From NCBI RefSeq assembly GCF_037038585.1, contig NC_092520.1, forward strand, positions 192,056,604 to 192,120,603: 64,000 bases of DNA, written 5' to 3'. Origin of the DNA: Patagioenas fasciata. Its lineage: Eukaryota; Chordata; Aves; Columbiformes; Columbidae. Numbering within the stretch: the first letter of the stretch is position 1; each line of letters begins with the position of its first letter. Under the pieces are notes generated by a model that was given only the letters and a program-made list of their open reading frames with translations, searched no databases and was not told the DNA's origin. This document shows positions 19,892 to 34,600 of this stretch, one piece after another. Made by a program: the position numbers and the translations under genes.

Positions 19892-22800
19892 TTATGTTAA
19901 CACTACAGAGCAAAAATGACAACAGAAGTTACATTTTAGCCCTACCAATTTCACCATTATCTCCTAATTTGAAATTGCAGTAGTTTATAAACTTGAGCCA
20001 TGTTTGGTTTTTTGCTTGACCTTTTGTACAGAAAGGCAGATGTGAGAGAATATTCAGTCCCTCGTGAACATGTTTTACTAATGAATACAATTTTAGGAAG
20101 GGAAGGCTGGGTGCAGGGGATGCTGTAAACCCTAGGAAGTTATTTTCCATTCCCTTGCCTCCCATCCAGAGAGTGTTCAGCACTTTTCAGAAAGTGTTTA
20201 GCCAATACAATTTATCCTATTGCGATTTTCAATTTACAGTGCAAGTGAATGAATGAGTTTGCTAGTTAATATAGTGAATATGTTTCTGTATATTTTTCAT
20301 CTGTATGGTTTAGGCTGTGTTGAAATCACATCAATTTGCAGTGTTAACTGTTATGCAGCATAAACATGGCCTGCATGGAAATTTGAATTGGGAACTAAAT
20401 GAAAGGAGGCAGAGATAATTCCAGCTGTCACTATCAATATTTCTAAATGGTGGTGTGTGGTTTTTTTTTTTTCTTTTAATGCATACTTCTCCCATTTTAA
20501 ATACTTGTTTGGGGCTACATATGAATAAGACAAGAAACCATTTTTGCCTCAGAGTTTGCCCTCCCAGGTTCCACACAGGTGGATGAACTGGCGTACACAC
20601 ACACGGAGCACAATGAGCATTGCTCATATTCTGACTTGCACAGGAGCCACTTGTCTGCCCTGCAAGAACCGCCTGTAATGTGCCCTAAGAGTTGTGTGCT
20701 ACTGATACTACAGATAAAGACATTTTTGTGACTTTCCAACTCACAGTTTAAAGGCCTTTGGTGCAGCATCCCTGTTGGGACTGACTACCTTGAGAGAGCA
20801 CAAAGCTGGAATGGAAATCTTTCACCAAATGCCAACAAATAGCCACAATTTGGTAGAAGAATTATATTTATTTTAACATTATATTTCATCTGTATTGAAA
20901 AAAAAATTGCGATATTAATGCTATCAAATGTGTGTAAACACATTTACCTATGAACAGACCAGAAGATTCAGCTAAATATTCCTTCCTCCCTAGATGAGAT
21001 GTGGATGTAGAGGCAAAGCAAGTGGCTGGAACATGCTGCTAGGCTGAAGATCTCTGAGAAAGAGCATTTCTTCTGTTCTTAAAATCTCTATTTCTCTTTT
21101 TTAATCTTGGAGACAGAATAAAACAATATCTGCTTCACAGACATTCCTAGTGCATCCTGCATAGCTGCACTTGCTGTGTGTTTCTCTTTAGCACACTGAA
21201 TGATTTTATACATCCACATCCTAAGATATGCAGGGAATAGCTCCCTCCCCTGCAGAACAGAAGGCATTGCTGCAAGCCATGCGAGCCAATCTTGTACCTG
21301 TTCCTGAAGTGTTAAGGGGAAAATCATCCTGTCTAATTGGATTCCAGCGGTAAACTGCACTTGCTGATCCATTTGTACTGTATTTCCTATGTGTAGACCA
21401 TGCAATTTGTGAATTATAGTCAGACATCTAGGTTGTAAATTCATTTGCAAATATAATAAGAATCTTTAAGAAACACAATAGAAACAGCTCATTAAGGAAA
21501 TTCTTCCCTAAGAATAAACAAACTTTGCATCTCTTAGACTTCTCTGGTTGGAGGGCTAATTTGTTCTTCCAATAAAAAGAAGATAAAAGAAGCATCTGTT
21601 TTGTAGTCAGCATAACAGTGTAAGAATACAAATACTACAAGAACTGCAGATGCTGTGTCTGTCCATCTTTCATAATATCTTGTCTCTAAGAAGTATTTGA
21701 TGTCAAATGCTTTGAGAAAAAGTAAGACTGGCCTATACAGAGAGCAATCTGTTCCTAAAAAAAAAAATAAAAAAAAAGCTCCCCCAAAAGCACTTTATCG
21801 TAGGGTAAGGGTTTGATGCTTTACAATTCAGTTTTGTGAATCCTAACACATAATGTGTTTGCAAGAAAATGTATGAAGTAGCTTAACAGATTATGCACCC
21901 TCTGGAAGAGGTATAGCCTAAGAAGTAAATTAATGGGTTTACTAAAGAAGAAAAATATTTTAGATAATATTTTCTGTGTGCCTTTGCTTAAACGGTGTTT
22001 GGAAATATCCATACTAATTGAGATCCTCGGGTGTAACAGCAATACAAATACTAATAAATATAATGTGAGCATTGATTGAAGTCCCCCTCTTCCCCTAGTG
22101 CTAAGATTAGAAGTATGAAATTACAAGAAACAATAGAATGGATTTAAAAAAAATAATATCCACAATAATAAACATCTATATTGTTATCCATCAAATTTGT
22201 AGAGGTATTTTAACGCTCAATAAAATGTGTCAAGGCAGATTCAGACGAGCAGCTGAGAGGAAGAGGCTGTTTTCAGAGGTTTGTCGGTCAGAATCTGGCA
22301 ATTCTTTTTCTATCTATCCCTTAAGTCACAATATATTTCCACATCTCTGTTTTTTCAGGTATATCTGATCTTGAACTGCTGGTGATGCTAGTAAACACAC
22401 CATTAAGAGTCTATTTCTATTCCCACATGCACTGATTACACTATAAGTAGCCCACAGCTAAATTCAGGTCCCCAGCATGCGGTCGCGGATAGCAAAGAGT
22501 TTGTAAGGTACTAACCACCTGCTTACCTAAACCTATTCTAGTTCAGTTGTACTCTTGATCCAGGCTTCGTCCGTCATATCAGAGACCTTCCCAGAATTAG
22601 CAAATTAAATGAGAAGACTATAATCTTGACCATACTCCACTGATACCTAGGAAAGTTTTCCATTACCTTCAGATAATACCAGGATTAAGATCATAAACAG
22701 CCAGAGCCCTGGTGTGAATGGGCAGGTCTGTTTGCGTGCATGAACCTCTGCTCACCCCAGAATCAATGTTGTCCGCTTCTGGTGTGGAGTGGGTGGAAAG

Positions 22801-24236
22801 GGCAAGGCACTTGGATTTTGAAACTGAACTAAGAAGTTTATATGCTGACCTTCATTAGAAATTAATGTAAGTTTGCCAGATCCTATGTATTTTGCATGCC
22901 CACAGTGACAGAACCAACTATTAACCTCCCTATATAACACCTACTAAACAGTCCATTATTTTTACTCCCACTAACATGCCTCTTTTGATTCTGAAAGTAT
23001 GGTTGTAAAGAAGCATTTCTTTACCTTAGAAATTTAAACTCTGACTCTCAAAACATCCTCCTCAGAGTTACACAAGTGGGAATTGAGCCCGCTTTAGTGA
23101 AAAGAGTTAGTAAATGCCAATTTCAGGCTCCTTTGCTTGATTTTCTGAAGATAATCTTCACAGTGTTTATACACATCATTCTCAACATATGTTTAATAAC
23201 AAAAAATGAGCAACTCACTACTACTAAAAAAGTAGATCCAGACATATGCTATTTTAATAAGAAGCCATTAAAACTGTTTGTCAAATATGAATGTCAATGA
23301 TTTTCCAGCATTCGATCTGCAAAATACCAAGACATGTTTATAGCAAAAGCAAATTGCTGAGTTGCTTGATTTTGACCACAATATATGGCACAAGAGTTCT
23401 TGTGAAATACTCACTCTTGCATTTGATGAAACATACACATTTATGGAGAAGTTGGCAAATGGAAGTTGATTATTTTAAGAACAATAAAAAGATGGTGATC
23501 AGCTAAGAGGTTTCATCTCTATTCTCATTTCCACGAGAACAGGCCACTAGGCAGGGTTCAGGATATAAAGCATGTCAGGTCTCCACCTGTCACTGCTGAC
23601 ATGTAACATTCTCTGAATTTTCTTTGATTCTTGACAAATCTTCCCAGACGACAAAGACGAAACAGGAATTAGGATCTGATCACAGTCATTACAGAATTAT
23701 CACTGACAGAACTAGTAACATGGAGTTCTTGATGCATTTTTCTTTGTTCCCTTTTCTTTTTTTTTCATCCAGAAAATATTTTAAAACCCACAATTGCTTT
23801 CTGGAGTTGTTGGTGCTTTGGAGTTTGGTGGATTGCACATCTTATTTCTGCAGTGTAATTTTTCAGACACAATAAATGGCATAACCTTACTGAGACTGAT
23901 TGTGCTGTCCCAGTTTCTTTCAAATGACACACTGGCCACAGCTGAGAACAGTATGTAAATATATAAATATACATATAGCTTCCAGTGCAGCATATCTGAT
24001 TTTTCAAAGATATCCCTTTAGCAAAGGAAAAATGGTGAGAATAGTTACTGATGCAAAAAGCCAAACCCATTTTATAATACAAAGGAAGGCTTTTTTAAGA
24101 AGATTGAATAGATAGCCATTTAGTTTATCAACTGTTGAACAAATACACTATAGTCCTGTAAAAAAAAAAAAAAAAGACAGTTCTGTCTAATGAGAATAAT
24201 ATCTTTTGCATTATCAAACCCACTGGTAAACTATAA

Positions 24237-24655
24237 TGGAATATACTGAGACTTACAAGGAGAAGCTGAGGTTGCTTGGCTTACTCACCTTAGAGAAGAC
24301 TGAGGGGTGACCTCATTGCAGTCTACATCTTCTTCAACAGGCACAACAGAGTGGGAGGTGCTGATCTCCTCTCTCTGGTGACCAGCAACAGGACCTGAGG
24401 AAATGGAATGGAGCTGCATCAGAGGAAGTTCAGACTGGACATTAGGAAAACGTTCTTTACTGGGAGAGTGGTTGGTCACTGGAACAGGCTTATCAGGGAA
24501 GCGGTCACAGCATCAACCATGATGTAGTTCAAGGAGCATCTGGATGATGCTTTAAGTCACACGGTTTAGTTTCAGGTAGTCCTGTGAGGAGCAGGGAGTT
24601 GGACTCAGTGATCCTTATGGATCCCTTCCAACTTGAGATATTATATGATTGTACA
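24237..24655 (+). mobile_element. CR1 LINE 3'-end fragment
   Basis: The order of motifs follows the CR1 3' end: GAGAAGCTGAGGTTGCTTGG, then GGTGACCTCATTGCAGTCTA, GAAGTTCAGACTGGACATTA, GTTGGACTCAGTGATCCTTA and CCCTTCCAACTTGAGATATT, ending ATATGATTGT. It is on the + strand, truncated at the 5' end and well diverged, so it is old. Confidence 0.88.
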
Positions 24656-27600
24656 CAATGTGAGCTAAAGGAACAGTTGGTACACTCATCACAAAGTTAC
24701 AAGGGGAATTGTAAACTCTCAAACATTTTCCGTTTTCCTCCAGATGTAATTGCAAGACAATTTCAAGTCAATTAACTGTAAAAATCTGATAAGATATAGC
24801 CCTGTCTCTCCCATCTGACAAGAGATGAGGAAGAGTATAAGAAAGAGCACTGATGGCTGTTGTCATTTGATGTGCAATAGTGGTTTAGGGATGTCCTGTG
24901 CCAGAGAGTTCATATTTCTAACTAGTCAGTAATAGCCTGGAAGTAGGAACTGCTAAGCAATTAACTGTGGGCATAAATCCCACCAGGAGTTACACACAGG
25001 CAAGCTTTTGGTGAAATCCAGCCCTTCCTGAAATTGAAAGCAAAACACACCTATTGATTTCAGCAGCATCAGCAACATATTGACTGCATCATTTACCAGT
25101 TCATGAGCCACTTTGTCCTCGATCTGTTTGCTTTTCTCATCCTAAATGCATGCAGTGTGAAATTCACCTCTCGTTTCATGCTAGAAAAGTGGCCTGACCA
25201 GCAGCTTTCTCAATTGACGAGAGCAAACTGTTGAGAGTTTCAAATGATGCCCTAAAACCATGGCTGAATTCATCAAGTGTCTCCTGCAGTGAGGTCGCGT
25301 GATTGCAGTGGGGTAACACCAACCTTGGCTGTGAAGCAATCCTCATTGCTTGTGGCCTTCAGAACTGAAAAAAGTTAAAATCAAGAGGAAGAGAGTGAAG
25401 AAGAGAACAATGTCACCTTTGGTGCATTGCCTCAGAAATCATTCCTCGTGATACTGCATTGACTAAGGACCCAGTGATAGGAATAAAAGGACTGGTGGGC
25501 TTGCGTCATGACTGAATTCAACTAAAAGTTGTTGTCTTCTAGTTGTTTTGTTGATGGTAACATACAGAAAGTCCCTAAATGTTTAAATGAAAAGTGAAAT
25601 GTGTTATAGATTTTTTCATCCGTCTTTACATTAGGAAAGGTTATGTGCAACATTAAGCTTAAATTGATTTTCAGTGTTTGAGCACTAGACTGGACAATGG
25701 GTCTAATTAGCATCTGCAGTTATTTAAATAACAGTATTGAATGCACGGGTTGCAACGGTTCCCATCTCAGTTTAGAATTATGCTTTGTTCTGGAAACTCT
25801 TCTTGTGTGTAAGTTTTAACATCAAACGCAATTTGCTTTTGTTATTTAATCTGTGATAGTTCTGGTGAGTACTCAACTTAGAAATAAGCAATGAAAACAA
25901 AAGCTGAGCCACAGAAAAACCTGGTTACCAAAACCAACATCTCATGAGAACCATAGACCTACATTTATAAGAGGCTTAAATTTGTCATGATCCTTTGTTA
26001 ATAAACTTGCTCTTTGGATGTCTTTTCCAGTAGTCTTGCTCAAAACAGGCAGAAAATTGGCCTGAGTGGTACCTATGGATCATCAGGAACTGCAAATTTA
26101 CTATACTCTAAATCACAACTCCTTTCTCCATCCTCTGTAAAGAAGATATTTGGGAAAACAAAAAAAAATCTGCTAAGATGGAGCCTGGGAGGGTTGTGGG
26201 TCTCTCTGTTCATCCAAGAAAACAGTCCCACAGGAACTGACATGTGTTAAATGAACCAGATGAACGAGAGAAGAAAGGCACCTGTCTCCCTCCATTTTGC
26301 ATTCCTTAGCCACAAAAAAAAATTGTGAAAAAAATTGTGCCTGGTTATTACATGCTTATTTCCTTTCAGAGTGAGAAAACAGGGCAGATTTATAACTAAA
26401 CACATATGACAGATTTCTCACCTAACTTCTCAGCTTCTGAGTACCCTCAGTTCCCACTGAGGGCATGTGAAATACAGGGGTGATAGCACCTTGTAAACAC
26501 ATATAAGAAAGATTATTCAGGGCTTGCAAGTCCAACAGAATCAGTGTCAGAGCTTCAGTACAGGGGTGGCACCAGGGATGTTACACATTTTCCTTGTGTT
26601 GTGGTTACATTTACTTTCTAAAAGAGCCATATTTAATTTTTTTTTTCTCTCCACAAATAATTATGGAATTATAATGGTAGAAAAGTGTAATTTCAGCTTC
26701 TATACTTTGAGTGATGTTCCCCTAATTTGCAATCACTTAATTAAGGTCTGCCGTGGCTCAGCTAATCTTTACGCTTATAGTGGTTGGCCATCTGGGCTTC
26801 GCTAATAAATAAGCACTTTAATGGCTGAACCGCTTAATAAACTTTCAGTAAGAGAAGAGGGAAATTAAGTCAATTCTTTCATTATGAAAATATGCTGTGC
26901 CACCTAATTGTTCAAAAGCAGATGTCACTCAAATTCAATTAAGCTGTTTAATGACCTGCATGTTTATTACTAACTCAACTGAAGGCTTGACACAGTTAAG
27001 GTAAATACAAATGGCTAGTAAGATTTTAGCTTCTCACATTTCTGCTTTTTGCTACTTCACCAAGATAGCCAGTTCAATCTGTGGTTTTTTTTTCTTATGA
27101 TACATGACAAACTTGCACTGTCTCCTCTGAAATCAGGGTTTATGCAAGTTGTTAATAAACATATTTTTCTTATTTTCACTTCCAAATATGTAGTTTTGGT
27201 CTTATAAAGAATGTGTCAAATGATTAAAATGTGGTGCAATCATGAATGTTGTTGGTTAGATAGCAAAGCTCCCAAAACAAGATCTCTGTTTAGTGATTTA
27301 GTTCTTTTTTGTTGTTGTTAGTGACAGATTGGGTGAGATCTTAAGGCTGCATTTTCTTTGTAAACAATTTCTCATAACATGCCAAGTTTTAGAACATGTT
27401 AATGAAATCTATATATAAGTTTCTCCTGAATTATTAAGAAAAAGACATGCAATATTCACTGATTATTCAAATGTTATTCAGCACTTCAGTTTTATAATGT
27501 GCTTCTCTTTTCCTTGTTTCCCTCACCCAACTTTTTAATTTAGCTAGTTATTGCTTAGTACTTATTACTTACACAAAATTCAGAATGGATTATCTCCATG

Positions 27601-28555
27601 TTGCAGATTTTGTGGCCACATGTGCATTGTGAGGTGGCTCAGCCAGTCTTTCCAGTCAGAAATATGAAGTTGTGTTGATTCGATGTAGGTCATCCTGGCT
27701 ATGCAGTGAAATAGACTTAAGGAAATCCTACAAATGCTGTGCCTCACACATCAGCATGTAGATGCTCATTCTTGCTGTGCTGTATCACTTAACCTCACAG
27801 TATTCCATGTCCAGCTCCTTTTCTTGACTGTGTCATGGCCAATAAGGTCAGTTACAGCTGGTCAAAGCAAACATCCATAGGAAAGGTCCAGGCATAGCTA
27901 TCTTGTCTGGGGGTGGGAGAAAGACTAGATGGTCTTTTAAAATCTGATTTTCCACTGGAACTTATGCAAATACGTATTTATTATAAGCAATTTAATTTTT
28001 TTCAGATGTGCTAATAATTCCAAAACAGTGACTTCAAACCAAAAAGCAATACTGAAGTAAAGCCTAATGCTGGTTCTGTGGATGGATGCCATTCTGCTAA
28101 GGAATGAAAAGACTGTCCTCCACACATTCGGCTCAGGTCAAGGCTCTATTCGTTTTCAGACTTCGTGATGGGAAGCAAATAACCTGGGAGCTCTGGAAGT
28201 CCAGGGCCATTCACATGATGATGCAGCCCTAAAGCAATAAACCCTGAAAAACAAGGTTCTTCAGCATCTGGTGCTGCCAGGCAGCTGGCAAGCCTCCAGC
28301 TGAGCATTGTCTATGTTTCAGCCGAAGGGTTTGAATGGGATGCATTTCTGTAACATATTTGTGTTAAGACTTAGTTGGCATTTTCAGTTTTACTAAGCAA
28401 CTTTTAGCCTACTTTTGTGATATCACATCTCATATTTATGTCGGGTCAACAACTCACAGCAGCACTTCTTCTGTCCATTTCTCTGCCCTTGTGGGAATAT
28501 GGAGCTACCTAGAAAGCACGGCTCCACCTTCTAATTCTTAAATGTGTCCATATGT

Positions 28556-28603
28556 TTCGGAAAATAGCCAAAGGTACTCTTCGGAAAATAGCCAAAGGTA
28601 CTC
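28556..28603 (+). repeat. Tandem duplication of 24 bp (two perfect copies)
   Basis: The 24-base unit beginning TTCGGAAAATAGCC and ending GGTACTC occurs twice in a row without differences, so the duplication is recent. Confidence 0.95.
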
Positions 28604-31600
28604 TTTGCATAAAGGCTTTACCACATAGACTTTGAGGCCACTGCAGTTGTGTTTGTTTGTTTTTTTCTCTGTTCTCTGAACTGGCTGTCAACTGTTTAGG
28701 CTGGAACTCTCCTCATTTGTGCATTGCCATGTTCACAAGTCATCCATCTCTGTTAGGAAGTGGGTACATTTATTTCCCTATCAATGTACTAAAAGCAAAC
28801 TTGTAATTGTGAGGACTTTGCAATTCAGACATGGGTAGAACTTGTGGTGTGGAAAGTATTTTAAGTTGCTTTGGAGGAAAATACAGATATTTTAATGCAG
28901 AAAGATGAAAACTCACTTGACAATAAAGTATCAGAAATTTGCTAGAAACCCTTCTGAACAGCTAGAAAATGCAACTAAAATCAAGAGCAACAAATCCAGT
29001 GTCTCCATCATTGTGTAACATTTTCCTTCACTTTTTCACCTCTGTATCTACAGTCATTGGCTGCAATTCACAAACTTTTTTTGGAAGGTTTATTACAAGC
29101 ACGTAAAATGTAATGTTGACTTTTCTTCCATCTCCTCTGTTTTCTCTATTTTGTACAGTTTATGCTTCAGTGAGCTTCTCTGAAGTTTAGCCAATAGGAT
29201 CCTCCTGCATTATTCTAGGACACAGATGCTCTTTAAGAAAGCTGCTTTTCTTTCCTTGATTATGTTCTCCTTGTATGGATTCATCTGGGTGTAGTCTCAC
29301 TTTGCCTACTTCAGAGATCAATGCAACAAGGGTCTTCTCCTAGGGCAAGGCTACCCACATCTTAAAAAAGACAATGCTCTCTACACAAAGTGCTGTAATT
29401 ATTTGGCAGAAGAATCAGTCTTTCACATGGGGTATTTCATAGGAAAAGGTAAACATGTCCTGCCACTACTCTGAGCTGAATGAAATCCATGTTGGTGTGG
29501 TTAGCACAGTTTTGAGCTTGGTCTCGTCATTCACTGTCCTAGCATATTCCTGTGGCTTTTGGTCAGCTCAGAGTGAGGGTGGTGTATAGCCTGTGAAGCA
29601 GCGTAAAACACTGTTGTTCAGTCTGAAGAGAAGGGTTGATATTATTCAGGAATATTATTTTTGAAAACCACACTGGAATTAACAGAGGCAATTTTGAAAC
29701 TTGAAAAAATATCTCCAAATGTCCTCCAGTACAACAGATTTTAAGACCGAACAAGGAGTAAAACCAGATAGTACAGATACTTTGCGGTACACTACCCAAG
29801 GCTTGCCCTATCCATTTGATCTTTCTAGATTACATTTCACTTTACTCTCACAAGGAAATCCAGTTTAGGAATTTAGCGCCACCATTTCTGTTACTTATTC
29901 CCACTGGCAAGGCAACTTTTTGTGTGACTGTTCCCCCAGCTGCACTTGTGGAATAACATAGACTAAAGTGGTCAGTTTATAAGCCAAGCCATTTAAAAAT
30001 TGTTTGAAGAGTTGCCATGCTCAAATCCAGAGGAGATGATAAACTTTTGGAGAGTGGATATAGGAGCTGGACACAAATATGAATGTAGAAGTGGATTTGC
30101 TGCCACTGAAACAGAAGCTTGTGTGGAGAGAAAGATGTTTCCCCCTAGCTGGTAATTCACTGTAATTTAAAAATTGAAACCTCTCAGTTAAGTTCTCTTT
30201 TTATTGGGTTTTGATGGGGAAATTCTCAAAATTCACAAAGAATTTGCAGAACAGGGCAATAAGGAAGAGTCACCAGGCTCTTAATGGTCCATGGAGGTGA
30301 AAAATTATCCAGCAGGTTCTGCTGATGAATGAACCCAAGACTTATTAAAGATTAAACCTTTTACTCTGCATATTGTCAGGACAACCCTACTAAGTAGAAA
30401 GCGCCCAAGGGAAAAAAATGACACATTTTCTATTCATTAGTAAAGGAAAGTGCACAGATCTTCTACAAGCTATTTTGCCCTTCACTGTGCAGCAAAGGAG
30501 AGGACGAAGAGGTAGAAATAAGATTCAATATGAAGAAGCTAGAAATCAGAGGCTAATGATTAGGCTCAGTAAAGAACTTCAGCCCCACAAGATTAACCCT
30601 GCATAAACAGTTGCATTCCTTCAATCTTAACTCAAAATGACTCATGGGGGGTGCAGCACTTGGAGCCAGACGATGAGAACGAGGTTGTATGTGACCTCCT
30701 GCCCTTCTACTGCAGGACCAGGAGGGTCCTAATCTCTGCTATTTGGATTGATTCTGGTTTTTATGTAGCAGTTGTTAGATACATATGAATGCATAGTACT
30801 AAACTCCTTATTGAACCTAGCTTTAAAATATTTGTGTTCCTGTCTGCAGATCAACATCTGAATACATGTTCTCTGAGATTCAGTATCGGGCTGTTGAGTC
30901 ACTCTCTAACTCAGCTTTGCTTTTGGCCTACAAGAGGACTCTTTTTCTATTGACCATATTGTTTCTTTATACTGGTGGTAATTTTAGGAAGGCTGTTCTT
31001 AAGGTATATTGCATGTATCTTGTGACATTGTAGAAAGTAATTCAGTAATTTCAGTGCTGAATCTCTGTCATATTCAGGAGAAACACCTTAGCAGATTATG
31101 ATGTCATGAATAAGCAGCTGGGATGGTAGTAAAAGGTTTGCTGTAGGTTAAAACATACTTTGACCTCGAAAAGTGACTGTAAAACTGGAATCTTGAAGCC
31201 ATGTTTGTACTGGGAGAGGACTTTAGGAGCTCAGATGGCTTTGTGGGTAGCTGCTAAAGCCATTGCAGGGCACAGAGTTACCCTGCAAAAACAAGGACAT
31301 GCAAATAGTATTTTCCTGCCTATTATCCTAGAAAATGTTCATTCTTCTTCCTACTCCCAAAATTAAGTAGATAGATAAATAGACAGATAATAAAGAGAAT
31401 TAAATATCTAAACTCTGTAGTTGGGAATAGAAAGCAAGATGAATATAAAGCAGCACAGGAATTGCTCCCTCAGTCCACATGGAGACAAGCTGAGATAACA
31501 GTCCTGAAACATGTAAGCTGCTCTCATCTTGGCTATGACAAGTTAATGAGAGCAATTTATGGTCATATGCTTAATGATGTTACTGTTGATCAAATCACAC

Positions 31601-34600
31601 TGAAAGGAGAAATTATATTGCAAAGATTTGCACAGTCCACTGTGAATGGAAAATCTTTCCAGCAGCAAGAGGAGGCAAATCTGAGCTTTTCCCAGGAGCT
31701 CTGGAGAGCCAACCACTAGGACTTCTTCTTTTATTATGGCCCCTGACTGGACACAGTTTCACGAGTTTCTTAATTGTTTAAGTCCTAAGACAGTAACTCT
31801 GCTGAAATGAATGGTTGCTCCCTGCATCTACGCAGTTTCTACATCTTTTCCCTCCTTTTCTCTGTCCCTACAAAGATTAGATTTGGGCTACATCAGGGAG
31901 CTTATGAGACAGATCATACAACCTTACTACTACCAGCATGAAGGAGGGCTTGAGAACTTATGACCAGAGACAAACGCAGGACACATCTTTCTGGTGATAT
32001 AAAGGATTTTCTGGGGCTTAAGTAATTTAAGAAGCTGCATCTTGAGAAGGAATTGTGTCTACATAAAACCTGTTGACACACAGGGTCTTCCATGGAGATG
32101 TTAGAGGGAGCAGCAATTGTTTTCAGGATCCAGTGGTGATGTTTCAGGGTATCAGTGGTGGTGTGTGAGAGCAAAGCCACAAGCTGGGTTCACAGAATCC
32201 AGATGTAAATCAGAGGACCTACCATCTAACATTAAGTCTCACTATCACTGTGGGATCCTTGAACCAACACTGTCCTTCCCAGACTGGGAATTGACTGCAA
32301 CACTTCCAGAAACACAGTTCTCAGAGCAGGGCAGCATTTCGGAATGCAGCCAGGTGAATCAGACACAGAGGCAGCTCCACAGAGCTTGGTATCAAGCCAG
32401 GATAGGCTGACAGGGCCATCAGGTCCTCTTGTATGCAGGTGCATCAATTCCACCTGTGTTCTTTGTTACAGATGAAGCAATTTGACATGAATTTCTGCAG
32501 AAGCCTTGAACCTTGTAAATATATACACACAAGCTCCTTTTTCTCAAAAGTGCAGAACGTAAGGGATAGCTTATCTGTTAAAGCAATAAATCTGTTAGAG
32601 GAATTATTTTCTGTGTACCAAACCAACACATAATAAACTAGAGGGTTTGAGATATAATAATTGCTTTCCATGTTGGAAAGAATTGAGCTCTAGCTTTTTG
32701 CCAAGGCAATGAGTTTCAAAGTTCTGTTGCCTGCACTGGTATAATAACTACACTTACTTTCCCACTATGGTTTTGGTAACTGTGCCACTCTAACAAGATT
32801 AATGATCATAATAATGAAAGTTTTTCTGTTTGTTCAAATAAAGTTTTGTTTTTAAGGCCAAATGTCTAATTAGCAATCAGCTGGAGCAGTCCAAAGCCAA
32901 CAGTAAATCTTTTCTATAAAGTGCAATACATTTAGGTCTTCATTCCATTATCTAGAAATAGCCGTACATTGAGGAATTGGATTCACATGAGTGGTCCAAC
33001 CTATCTGTAATGTAACTGCTTTGAAATTGCCATAATTACACAATGGATGACTAAGGCTCATTGAGCTTAAGGAAGCAACAAGAGGACTCATCTCCATATT
33101 TCCAAAGATAAAATGTTAAAGATAGTGATCACTCATCCAATTCTAAGACGGGCTATGTCAATCTCAACTCAAATTCTAAGACTGCTGGCATAAAAAGATG
33201 TTTAGCCTTGCTTGAAAATGAAAGCCAGCACTGGATACATTGGGCAAACATTCAAAAATTGATTCCTGCCTCACTTGAATGTGCACAAAAATGACCATGA
33301 AGTTGTAAAGATCCAGTTCTTAGCTATTTTTCACACCCACACAGCATTATGCACAGTGTCAAGACTCTGGTGTATAATCCCAAACAGTAGGAGGTTTTTC
33401 TACTTCTTTTAGTCAGACTTGGTTTTCCCCATGTACACTAGTTTTTCTGCAATATTTTAAACACAGAGGAAAGGTCTATTTCTTACTTTGTGCACGATGC
33501 CCTGTTGCTTTCAGTCTGTTTCGTCAGGAAAAGGAATAATTCACTAGTGTTTCAGAGCGCTGAATGAAAGCTTCTAACAAAATTATTGGGCTAAATCCTT
33601 GCCACCTTTTCAAAAGACAAGCTGAACTTCTCTCAAAAAAGTGGTTTTGAAAACCTAGTTACTTTCTCAAGTGGGAGATGAGCACTATTTGAAACCTTGA
33701 CATGTAGGAAAGCCAAGAAAGAAAACTAAATCTCTTGTACTCAGTGTGTTTGAGATGGAATGACTCCCCTCCCATTAAATCAGACATGATGATCTGGCCT
33801 GTAGCTGCTATGCAAGTTTCTTATACTGTTATCCTGACAATCTTTCTTTCACATGCCCCCCATTCATCTGTTTCATTTATGTGTTGTATCTGATCATAAA
33901 CATGCACAATCTACACGGACTGTCTCCATATGCCTGTCTGTGAGGGGCATAACACACATGACTCCCACCTCTGGCCATGGTCCCTGGCTTGACTGGCTTC
34001 AAAATAACATGTATTAGTCAGATGCTTTATGTCCACGGAGATCAAATAGCAAATACTTCAGAAGCTCTTCTAACAAGATAACATGATTGCTCAGGCTGAG
34101 GTCTTACTCTTTTAAGTAAATTACAATGAAATATGGCTGCTAGTGTGATTGTCTGAAGGCAATTTTTCTGACTAATCCTTCTTCTCTTTCAGCCCATTCT
34201 ATCAGATTTTTTTCTTTATTTGTTTTCTGTGATTGAATCTCACTGGATGTGCTCAGCTAAGTCTGAAGTATGACCACAGTGAATCAAAATACTTCTCTAT
34301 CACTATGCTGATCCTCGTAAAACAAACAAATAAACAAACAAGGCAAGTGAAGATCTTATTTCCCAAGTAGTATTATATCTAATACATTTTTCAACCAGAG
34401 TCATTACTGTTTACTTCAGATATTAGCAATTTCTTTAGATAATGAGGAACATTTTCACCTGACTGCTTGATTTATTAATCTATCCTGAATGAATATCTGA
34501 ATTTACTTGTGTATCTTGAAGCTTCTTTTTCAGGTTCACAAAGCTCCTACTATCTCAAGTGGCTGCAAAAGATAATAGCTGAATAAATGTACTGGACTGC

